A stretch of DNA of 64,000 nt from positions 1 to 64,000 of the forward strand of contig JAOVVO010000332.1 in assembly GCA_028564675.1 (NCBI GenBank), read 5' to 3'. This DNA is from Onchocerca lupi (taxonomy: Eukaryota; Nematoda; Chromadorea; Rhabditida; Onchocercidae). This document shows positions 49,401 to 61,400 of the stretch, piece by piece. Positions within the stretch are counted from its first letter, which is position 1. Each line of letters starts with the position of its first letter. The notes under the pieces are model-generated. The model saw only the letters and a program-made list of their open reading frames with translations, was not told the origin of the DNA and did no database searches. Made by a program: the position numbers and the translations under genes.

Positions 49401-52400
49401 GAGGTTAATTTATTCTATGAAAAAATATTTTTGTAAATATTTTTATGCATATATTTGATTATTTCAACAGATGTTCTGTATTCATAGTCATTTACTATAA
49501 AATTTTTTCCCGCTAATAATATTGTCGCATAATATCTCCATTAAAGACTGATGATGTGTATGTCAAATTTAATGCACTCATTAGGTATTAGTAGTTGTTC
49601 TCATCATGTTTTTGTAGAAGGCTTCTGTAAACTATTATAAATTTTTGTATTTCTTTTTTTTTTTTTGAATTACTGACAATTACTGATTCATAATTTACCA
49701 GCTCCTTATGCATTAATTGAAGTTAAATTTTAGTCATCGATTTTTTAAAGAGATTTTAGAGATAAATTTTTCAGAGCCCTAAAACGTTTGGCTCGCCAAG
49801 GCGGAGTGAATTTGAATTATTTCGCTCCTGGTTTCCACCGTATGGCTAAAAGCAACAATCAAGTATGGAATTACCCTTGTCAGCGTCCGCTCTTCGATAA
49901 CTGTTGGAGGTTTGTTAATTTTTTGTTATCGATAGTAAAATAATATTTTAATACTTTAAATTCTTGTGAGCTCCAAATTAGGAAGCATTCATAGTAGATT
50001 ATATGTCGGGAAAATGTTTATTCTGTTTATGTTTCTTTATTGTACAACATTTCAACATGCATGCATTAGAATCATTTCGCTACCTGAAAAAGTTCTGAAA
50101 AAGTGAAATCCATAAAGAATTTTGATTCACAGAAAAAATCGTTCTACAAACGACTTAATATACAAGCTATATGAGCTTGCTATGATGCTTATTATTTTTG
50201 TTTTTCTAATCATTTTTTTCTAATTGCAGATACTTAGTATTACGTGCTCAATCTTATCACTCAATTGCTCTACATCTTCGAGTACTCTATGCATGCGTTC
50301 GATGGGCTGATATGCATCGCGAACCAGATGAAGTTCCTTTTCAATTTTGTTTTTTTTTTTTTTAAATTAGGATAAAAATTCGTATACCACAATTTAAAGT
50401 CTCATAATAGTAATAATAATAATAATAATGAGCAAAAAGGAGTAAGTACTGTTAAATATTGCATGCTCAAAGTTAGGTTTTATTATTGTTTTTGTCAAAG
50501 CAATTTAGTGCTTGTATTTTTATTTTTTTCATCAAAGCAATTCAGTACTTGTATATTTAAAGTATTTATTGTTATAGATTGTTTGATGGAAGTTGTTTTA
50601 TAAATTTGATTTTTTGTCCAAACAATCTCTTTTATAGGATTTTCGCTTTACAATCCATCTTGCGGATCATGATGAAGTACGTACAGTGATTGGCCATAAG
50701 GAATATCCACCAGATGGTATGTATGAGCAGTATAAGCTTAGTATAGAACTGATTCCTCTGGATGACAATGTTGATCTGGATGATGCTAATGAAGGCTTAG
50801 GAAGTGTCGCATATCATCCATCAAAGTCGCTGGAGAAAAGTGAGTTTAATTTATGAATAAACTTCACTTACTTATTCATGTCTTAGGAAGATTCTTCATT
50901 TGCAAATCGGGATAAAGGATAGTGCTACTAGAATAATACATAAAGTAATTATATTACAAGTGATGAAAAATTATGATTCCTCTGCTTTTATAAATGATAG
51001 CATTATTCTTTGTCTTCTTTTAACGACTGGAAATTTTCATTGTTTTAAGAGATATAATAATTCCATGATTAATTTCAGCTTTACGTAAAAGAAAAGCAGC
51101 AAAAGGCAGGTCGGAAAACGGAGCGATAAGAAAGGATCATGTGAAAGTGATTGAACGATGGATCGACGGTGTTGAATTGAAGCCTTGGGAAATAGCCAAT
51201 TATTGGAAGAATTTTGAAAATCGAACAAAACGTAATTTGGCTACACCATCGGTTGTTACAGGTTCTCAGTTTTCTTGAAAATATTCAGATTTTATCAAAT
51301 ATTTATCATATCTGATTTTTCGTTCACTTTATAAAATATCTAAAATCGTTTAGCTGCCTAGTGTCCAATATAGCATTTGTTATCAGTTATCGTTTCATAT
51401 AAATCAATAATATAGTTCATTTATATTTTCTCAACTTCTAAAAAAAAAAAAAAAAAAGAAAAACAGTATAAAAAGCGTAGTGACTAAGTTCGTGACTTTA
51501 GTAAATTAAACGCAATAAAATTTTGCTATGAATTATGCTTCAAATTTTGTTTTCAGTGAATAATCGATTACCTATACCAATTGTGAAACACAATGAGTCA
51601 GCGTTAGTTCATCCTAGTCGTATATCTGCTGAAAAGCGTCGTCCGCAGCCGAAACGCATGCCGGATTACGACTACGATGTAAAGGATGATGAGGAAGAAG
51701 ATGAAGATGATGAATATGTCGACGTCGAAACGTTACCAAGCGTTGCTCAAACGAAATCAGTTTCAAGTTTAGAACCAAAAGTGAAAGTTCCAAGATTATC
51801 AGAACCGAGACCAGAAAGACAGTTGACTGGAAGGTAATTACGAAATTATTGAACATGACGAAAGTCATTATTTGCTCTATTTGAGAATACAGGAAATTGT
51901 TACTTGATTTCATCTGATTAAACATTATATTAAAAGGTAGAAAATTTGCATTTGAGACATATTTTGTAGGGATTTTGACATATAGGTTTTTCTTGGGATT
52001 AATTTGATCTAGTAATGTAATATATCTAATTTTTAAATTCAGCCCATATAAAGCTCAGTGGCAAAATCCGAATGTACATCGTCAATATGAACAAATGGCC
52101 AGTCGATCAGGCGAACTGCTGGGAGGAGGAAAATATACTATGTTTCAGGTTAAAGTTTTCTTAAAGGAAGTTAAATTCTAGGGAAAGGAGAGGAGCAAGT
52201 ATAGTAGGCAAAATTGATAAGAAACTTTCTGACTTAGAAAATAGGTTTAAAGTCCCATGTTTGGGATAGATTTTGGTTATATTTCGCTTTATTTATTTAT
52301 CATTTGCAAAGCTCTATCGGAATTAGCTGTACAAAGTTCTAGCACTTATTTGATCCATATAATACTTGGACGGAACAATTTAGAAGACGGATGGTACATT

Positions 52401-55400
52401 GTGTCGTGTAATGGTATATCAGAATCGTTCAACGCAGGGGACCAGGACAACCAGTACTCCAGGATCCGTTCGTCCTCCATCAGTGATAACTTCACAGTCA
52501 AGAATCGGAAACTATCAGCATGAATCGCTGCGAATACCGGTCACTCGAAGAGTTGTATCAGTTCCAGGTTCAAGCCATGGATCTCCTGTGGTTGGTTTAA
52601 GCAATGATTTTTTGTCCTTTATGAACTATATTTCTTTCGTGCAGACATAAATCTCTGTGTACATGCTGGAACTCCGAATGTAGTAGTCTCATACTGATGT
52701 TTGAAGTTTTCTTTTATATCTTTGAATATTAGCTCTTTTTTGAGTTTTAGGCACCGATAGGGAAAAGACTATTGTTGATTCGTCGGAGTGATGGCACGAC
52801 GCAGTATTTACGGCCGGTTACTAGTGGTGCAGATACACCCGGCGCTTATCGAGCGGTTCGCGCAACACAAGTACATATTCGTATTTTTTGTTACTTATTT
52901 CTTTTATTTTAAATATCTGCTCAGTCCTTGTCTCTAAGGAAACTTCAAATTTTTTTGTCTTCTCATCTTTAGTATTTCTCTTGTTTCTTTATCTCTTCAG
53001 ATTTTTTTGTCTTTTCATCTTTAGTATTCCTCTTGTTTCTTTATCTCATCATTTTACTGTAGTTGAGAACTCGTACTATTTTTCTAACTTATTAATTCTA
53101 GTGTGGGAGTTTACTTGTCTCACTATTGGATTTTGTTTGCGAATCTGATGGTGCATAGAATATTACAGAATTAGAAAGAAATATAAAGGATGGGGGAAAG
53201 AGAAAAATTTTGACGAAGGATTATGCAATTAGGGAGGAAGAGAAGAATAAGCTAGAATGGATTTTTGTTCTGATAGGTATTCTTTCCAAGCTTCGCTAGA
53301 TATTCCGAATCAAGTTCCAGATCCCATCCGGAACTTGAACTTAGACAGGACTCAGAAATCTGTTCAATCATTACTGGATATTATTATCATTTCAGGCTGG
53401 TGGTGCAACAATAAGTGATATTCGTGGCCCTCCAACAAGTATGTATTTGTAGTTTTTTTATGAATAGGATAGGTTTCCTGACTGATACATTGTGTTTTAT
53501 AGTTGTTATTATCAGCAGATGCACATTAAAGTATTTGCATAGCTTCAATTATTCTTTCCTATTTATAGATTCCTCTTTTGTTCGTCCAGTTGGTGCTACT
53601 CGAACTATTTTTACTGGTAATCAATCAATGGGAAGGGTAGTACGATTACCTGCGGTAAGTATTAGTAAAATAATTTAACTAATATGCAGACTGAATATCA
53701 GCATTCAGCTAGCAAGTCAAAATAAAATTCAGATTAATTAATATCATACGAGTAAAAAAAGATGATAAGCATAGTTATCTGATAGGTGTCATAAAAAAGG
53801 TTGAATTGCACTTAATGTATGTTAATGCAAAAAAGAGAATTGTGGTTACTTTATAACTTTATTTTCGACAATAATACTAGATATGTCTGTTGATTTCTTG
53901 ATAATGATTTTTCACCATTTTTTATTTATCATTTGTTCTAGTCCATTTCGGAATGTTTTTATTTCATTTACAGCGAACAGTAACAGTGATAAATCAATCA
54001 TCCATTGCCGGAAATCAAACTTCATCCGCAATGCGATTTGCTCGAATGCAACCGGTGAATTATAGTGATACTAATATAAACTAAGAACTAGGAAAAAAAT
54101 AGCATATCGCAGAACCAAATCATTGATTATGTTGACCTAGTAAGGATGGCCATAGAAAAGCAATTATAGTGCTGAACATTTCAATGGCCATAGAAAAAGC
54201 AATTATAGTGCTGAACATTTCATCTCCAAACATCCAATTTATGCAACTTGCACAACAAAAAGAATTATCAGAATTGTTAAAATCCAAAATCATAGAGTTT
54301 TAGTTTACCATAAGTCTGGATTGACACAGATTATCAATGATGGTAGTTGTTCATAGCTGTGAAATTCAATTGATTAATTTATACGCAGTCCAGTTGACTA
54401 ATCTTACACTCGAGACGTTTTAGTTTAATGATGAATGAACATTATTTCATAAATAAACGGCGAAATATTTAAGCTTAGAATTGAATTTAAATATTTCACA
54501 GAATACACAACGAAGAGTGGATGGTGATGAGGTGCTGAACGATCAATCGGCTGGTCTGGTTACAGCACATATGGAGGAAGAGTATCGTTTATCGGCAGAA
54601 AGAAATCATCGCTCTTCTGGAAGATTACCTGGATCAAATCCAAATTCTGGGTAGATCCTTCTACTTCATATAGTGCTGTATACGTCCTTATATAGTTATT
54701 GCTAAGTAGTCTCAAATTTCTTTAAAAAATATTTTTCTGAGACTTGATTAGGCAAATTGCGGTTAGTTTAATATATGTACAGGTGCAGTCTTAATTTCGA
54801 GTTGAATTTATTAAATTGTGAATTTCGAAAGTATATCCTTATTGTTAGAAATGGACGTATTGTCAGCAGTACAAGACCAGCTGTAACAGTTCAGCCGCGA
54901 CAAAGTTTAGTAGCGGCGGTGCATTCATCTGCCGAGCAACAGACATCATCAGGTCAAAGATTTGGTGACCATGATCCTATGGTAGGTAAATGCTTTCTTT
55001 AGTTTGTTTCAGAGATAAAGGTCAGGAAGTTAAATTATCGGATGGCCATAATTTTAGCAGTCTTGCTATTCAAGAATTATAAATCTCTAATGGATTTTTC
55101 TAGATTAATGTCATTCTAAGTGTTGAGTTTCAGATAAGCGATGGTTACTACAATAAAGATGACCTACAAGCTTATAACGGGATTTGATAGCTTTACATTA
55201 GTGATATATACATGTCTACGGATCTCTTATACTGTGCTAGAACAAGTGATTAGAAATCGGAAATGTGATTGCAGAATTCCCAGAAATCCTGAAAGGAGGG
55301 AGTAAAAATTTTTTAAGCTAATAGATGAGAAGTTGAAATTAAATTTCAAACTGAGCATAAAATGGATAAAAATAACAAGGAAATGATATTAAATCAAATC

Positions 55401-58400
55401 ATAAGATGAAATAATAGGAACACTTTATTGTTTCTCCGACTTTAAACCATTGATTGATTTGTCGTTTTATATTTTCATTGCATTTCAGATAATTTTTCAT
55501 AAATTGCTATGATCGTGTGACTTTATATTATATCTTCACTTGTTGGACTTTATGTAGTGTTTTGCATCTAGTAAGATTTGAGTAATATCGAAAACAGTGG
55601 GCTGAGGATTGGAGGATTTCTAATGATAATTACACCATTATTAATTTCTTTTATATCACTGGTACATTTGACTAAACATTTTGATCTTGTATCTGAGACA
55701 TCCACATCATATTCCATTTGATAGTGAAGGAAATCTCCCTTCGTATCAATTTTTTCATCTATAGTTTTTAATACTCTAGGTACCTTTCAACATTCTTCTT
55801 CTTTTAAAGGAAAACTTTTGTTACTTTTTTTTCGTTATCAGTTGGTTTCTTCTTGTCACTCATCGTCTGAGCAGTGTTCGAAATGGTAGACGCAAAATCT
55901 TTGTTTTGTTGACATATTAACTTTAAAAAATTGTAATTTTATTATTCTTTTTTATATATGGATGATTTGTATCAGATAACGCATTCACTTAATTCTACGT
56001 AACTTTGTATTTCAATTTTTTAATATTTTATAACAACCGGCTTAAATTGATGTTTGCTTTTGATTACATCTCTATATTTTTCATGTTACTATTTTCTGTG
56101 TAAAAAATAAAATATTCTGAAAATAATGTTGGGTCGTTTTGCAGGTCACACGATCATGCACTGTTGTATGAAAAATTGTCCATTTAGATGACTTGATTTC
56201 CATAAGAGATTAGAAAATAGATCAGTTGGGTTAATCAAAAACTACCAAAGTCCAATTTCCAGGATAGTTCCGGATCTTCTACAATTGGTGGTGGTAGATA
56301 CGCGAATATGGTACGAACGGCAGAATTCAGGACAGCAGGGTACGGGTTTCCCAGATTTTTTTTTTTTTTTCATTTAGCTGAAAAAAACCATAAGGAAGTT
56401 GAGGTCGGTCCATTTCAATAAGTTTGAAATTTGAAAAGCTTATGCCACTTATTTCTTTAAAAATCTTCAAAATAAAGGGAAATTTATTAACTATAGATTA
56501 CAAAGGAAATGAAATAATATGCTTAGGGTTACTCGGGCTCGTTCTGGCGCTGAAATGGGTCGAGCTGAACATCATGGACGCGGTAAACTATTAATTATTG
56601 TTATTTTTTTGAAATTTGTTCAAGCTTTCGTTGTCTTCCATTTTTTTCAAATTTGGGAAAAAAAAATGCATGAACATAGATGGAATGTTTGCTAGAAATA
56701 CTTTTGCTTCAACTAATTTTCGCAAAACATTTGGTAAATATGATTCGGACGCAAGTGGGTGCAGAATATTGGAAAAAATTGTAATTGCGCTCTTCATGTT
56801 ATTCCGTATAAACTGTACACTATTTAGTTCATTAATGCTTCTCTTGCACTCAGTATTTTTAGCGCCCAAAACAGTCTTTTGATTGCCCTAGAAAATGGTC
56901 AAACAATAGGGCATTCCATTATGTGTACTTAAAAGTTCAGCAGGCCATTCTTTCGAGTCATTCTTTTTAGCTACTGAGATTTTCTTTTCTTTTTATTTGT
57001 TTCTGTAACTATCAATGATCTCTAATGGTAATGTACACATTAGAACTCTTCTATGCATATTATATGCTACTAAAAAGTGTGCATTGTATTTCATGCACCT
57101 ATTTAATGACAGTTGTATGAATTGTATTCGGAGTTTTCCGATCATACTTGCATAGCGAGTTAAATTTTTAAAGTTATTAAATACCTGAAGGTTAGCTAGA
57201 AAAAAATGACTATTCAATTATTTTTAAAAGTGTTTTGTAATCTTTTATACAAAACCATTGCACAGATAATTTTTTTAAATCAGAAAAGTTTTTATTGGCT
57301 GTCAACATGTTAAAATTATATGTAAAAATAACAGAAATGAAAAAACTTCAGTATATAGTGAAAATACTGAGTGAATGATAACCAACATTCACTTGATAAG
57401 AAGATTTACAATCCAGAAAGTTATTATCACAAGTAATTTGTCAAGTTAAGTAAATAGAAATCGATGAGTCTGATATATATATATAGTTTAGAATTTCATG
57501 ATTTTAACGGATGATACGTAGAGGATAAGGATGAGAGGATAAGTATATCGATTTCATGATCTAAGCTGGACAATATTTAGAAAATAGAAGCATATCGTAT
57601 GATTCTCAGTAACAGGCTTCTAGTTTGAAGTATTTTGATTATAAAATGAATTAATTATGTAAACAGTAGTTTTCTATAAATTTGATATTAGGATAAATTA
57701 GCTGTGCACATGGGTATAATGTATTGCAGTAATTTTGGAATGTGTGTATGCTATTAATCATTTCTAATCCAGAAATTTTCTACGTTTTGTTTTTTTAAAT
57801 TTAACTACCACTTTTAATGCTTGATCACTCAACTATTGATGGTTTTACAGTTGAAGCACCCAGTTATTTTTATTTACTCATTTAGCTTTGCATGCTATTC
57901 GGAAAACTCAATTTTACTTCTCTCATTTGTATATTTCCTGTATTATCCTACTTCTCTCATTTGTATATTTCCAGTATTATCATTGTATGGAAGAACGCCC
58001 ATGTCTCAATTGACCGAATCAGCAGATTTGCCATCATGGGTCGGACACAACTATGCTGATAGTCGTACTCATACGAAATATATTGGAACCATAGATGTTC
58101 ACTCAAATCTTTACATTCGTCCTTTTGAACAAGTCGATCAGCGAATTATAAAAGAGGTTTTTTTCTTATTAAACAACGCTGGTTTTAAAGTTATGTTTTC
58201 TGTTGCTTCTCCGATCCAGCGACTCCTCTTCGGATGCTATTTATGATGAAAAAGTTCTTTTAATTATTTAAGTGAAAACACCTGACTAATAGGACTTTAC
58301 AAGTAAAATTACGACACTCAAAATTTTGGAAAGGAAGAGTTTTATTTTAAATTGAACTTCAAGAAAATCTGTCAAGTTTTTTATATATTTAGTACATTTC

Positions 58401-61400
58401 TTGGTCTTAGAACTAACTGGATTCATTTTTCCAGATGCTTGACAATATGATAACAGAAGTATGCATAATGGATGCTGAGAATGGTTGGCACAGGCGTCAT
58501 ATTCGGCGTATTTTCGAAAAACGCCAAGAAGAAAGAAGGCGCCGCGAAATGCAAGAAAGGTATCATCACTCTCTCCTTTCAGCGATGCGCGAATTCCTTT
58601 TTTTGATGTTGATTAACTGGGAAGTGAATGAACTACCATTTGGAAAATGTCAATTGTCAATTTGTGATAACATAATTTTTTTGATGTTGATTAACTGGGA
58701 AGTGAAATGAACTACCATTTGGAAAATGTCAATTATCAATTTGTAATAACATAATTTTTTTCTTTTTTTTTTTTTTTTTTACAAAGCCTTAGTTTTTCTA
58801 CTTGTTCTTTATCACTACATACCAGTAATAATTTCTCAATTTTCAGAGCATTGAAAATTGAACGGCTTTCAGCGAGGCAACTTGAAGTTGAGCTGAGTGA
58901 GCGCATTGAACGGTTCAAGAGAGAGGTCAATAAAAGACGTCTTAAGTTAGAAGATAGAGCAGAGATCGAGGCCGGAATAATCGCGCCATGGCGCCGGCCT
59001 CGAAGTAGGCCTGAAAAGAGTGAGACTTAAAAATTCATCAAAATTTGAGAGTGGCTTAAGGAAATTTTTGGTTAATTAATTTCCTTCTGTGGATGCTTTT
59101 TTTAAATATTTTAATTTAATTCGAAGAGATTGAGGTTTTGCTTACTACCAAACAGTTTTCTTCATATTACTAAAATAAAATTTAACAGATTTGAATTTTC
59201 AGGATTTCAAATATTTAAATTTTCTCTCATACTCTTTTGAATTTTGTTCTAAATAGAATTTCTTTTCATCTTCATGGAAATTTATGTGTTTTTGCAGGAG
59301 GACGTGAGATTTACACGGACTCGAATGTGCAATTGCAGACTATAGCAGCAATGCCGGTAGAACCAAGTACTATATCGCTAGGTGGTATAATACATCCCGA
59401 TGAAACAAAATCGAACAAGGTTTGTTGTGGTTAGAATTATTCGAATCTCTTTCGATTGAATCGGAGTGCTGATTTTGATTTCGATTATTAAACTTCAGAC
59501 AGATGAACAATCGATTATTCAACTTCCAAGCGGATACGATAGTGAGCAATGTCCAAAAACTACAGGATTAATACCGGATTTGTCTATTCAACAACGACCA
59601 CGGCAGTTATCTCCAAACGATCATTCTTTGATGGATTCGAAGCAGCAAATGGAAGATTCTTCGCAGCAGCGACGTAATGAAAGGAGCAAAAAGAAAAAGA
59701 ATGTAAATTTTTTGTTTTTTTAAATAAAAGTAGTAGAAACAATGAATAATACATTAGCGATAATGTTCGAAACTTGCCAGTATTTATTTATTCTGTAAAA
59801 AGCATGGATGATTCTTTCTGCCTTATTTAATGTTAAAATACAAAAGCTGAAAAAGATGGAAGTTGATAGCGAAGGAATGGAGCCCTTTGTAATTTGTTTT
59901 CTGTACTTCACAATTCTGTAAAAGTTAAATTCCTAGAATTATTTAAAGTGACTTTGTGGTGGTTCGGTTAGTGTGTGACTTCACAGTTTCATGAAATAAG
60001 CGAAAACGGATATAGCAAAAAGTTGAAATGCTGGGTAGAAATTTGACCAACTCTTATCTCATATTGTTTTCTGATCCATCTTTAGGTGATTAACACGATA
60101 CCATGTCCAGCTTGCTATTAATTTTATATATTGTACTTAATAACTGGACATTCTTAGTGAATAAAGGCTATTTCTCCATATTCCATAAATATTGTCATTG
60201 GAACAGTTGCAGTGGGACGAACATTCTATCAAAAATGAACCAATGTCGACATCGCAGATGTCAGGTGGTAATGAAACGAAGCCGAGTGGGAAAATTCGAG
60301 AAGAACAGCGTCGTATCACACGTGGAAACACTCCTACAACTTCATCGCGTCCAGACACTGCATGTTCGGAATCTATTCCAGATATTGATGTTACAAAACG
60401 ACACTGTAAATGCAATCAACCCTATGATCCGAAAAAGTAGTAATTCATAGTTTATCTTTCTATCTGCTATTTTAAATTTTCCAGATCTGTTGTTTTGTGG
60501 TTTTAAATGCTTTTGAAAATGCGAGTCATGAAATCATTTTTTTTTTTTTTTCATTATTAGTTCAAAGTTGATAGATATTCAGCGATAGTTATGTGATGAA
60601 TATATTTTATACCATTTACCGTCTCGTTGCTATACTCTTTGCTGGGTACTATAAAATATTTTCCTTTTAATATGATAAATACCAAATAAATCACTTTTGA
60701 AAAAAATTAAACACTTCATCAGCAAAGTGGAAGAAATAAGTTTTCAAGTTTTCAATTTTAATTATTTTCAGGTTTTACGTTGGTTGCGATTTATGCTACC
60801 GCTGGTTTCATGGTAAATGTATTGGTATTTCGGAAAGAAAGTCAAAGAAAATGACGAATTGGATATGTGAAAATTGTGCCGAAGAGCAAAAAAATTCAGA
60901 GCAGGCTAGTTTCTATCTTTTTTTGTGAGACTAATCGTGTTTTTTCATTAATAGGTGAGGTTTTGGTTATTTGGTTATTGGAATTTTGGTAGACACAATA
61001 ATTTGATACTAAACAGTAATGATGAAGGTACTGCAAACAAATTGAAACGTATTCCCAAAAATTTTAAAAGATCCAAAAAATCAAATAAGCCACTATTTTT
61101 GGCTTCTTTATTCTTAAGAATAAAAATCTTTGACATTTCAATGAATTAATGGATTAGAGAAGATGGATGATTGCGTTGTGAGTCTTTTCAGGAAGTCGAT
61201 ACTAGGCCTTGTCTGTCTTTAATTGTGTCACCAGTGCTTTACTGAGTTAATGTACCAATATTTTTGATATTCCAGTAGCGTCTCAAATAATATGATGTAG
61301 AAGAATTCTTATTTGATGATGTTGTAACATCGTTAAAATAACAATCTGGAATGAAATTTGACTTATTTAACGATGGAAGAAGTTATTCGTTTATTTTATA

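Larger units (their letters stand above)
48889..56582 (+). other. nurf-1: nurf-1 middle block: Cys pairs, BPTF-conserved region, disordered Ser/Thr/Arg linker
   Basis: Exons 48889-49028, 49220-49403, 49775-49909, 50230-50332, 50638-50839, 51079-51261, 51557-51833, 52043-52148, 52384-52590, 52751-52870, 53396-53438, 53569-53654, 53974-54054, 54502-54650, 54849-54981, 56263-56339, 56527-56582. The first exon has two similar Cys pairs (CYSPTCRMG and CYSLACRQ). RALKRLARQGGVNLNYFAPG to LHLRVLYACVRWADMHREPD matches the conserved central region of BPTF, and ERWIDGVELKPWEIANYW follows. An acidic DDEEEDEDDEY patch lies near 51690-51720. From about residue 1320 the exons are small and encode Ser/Thr/Arg/Gly-rich low-complexity sequence. 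Introns at 54982-56262 and 56583-57974 are the largest in the gene. Confidence 0.82.
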
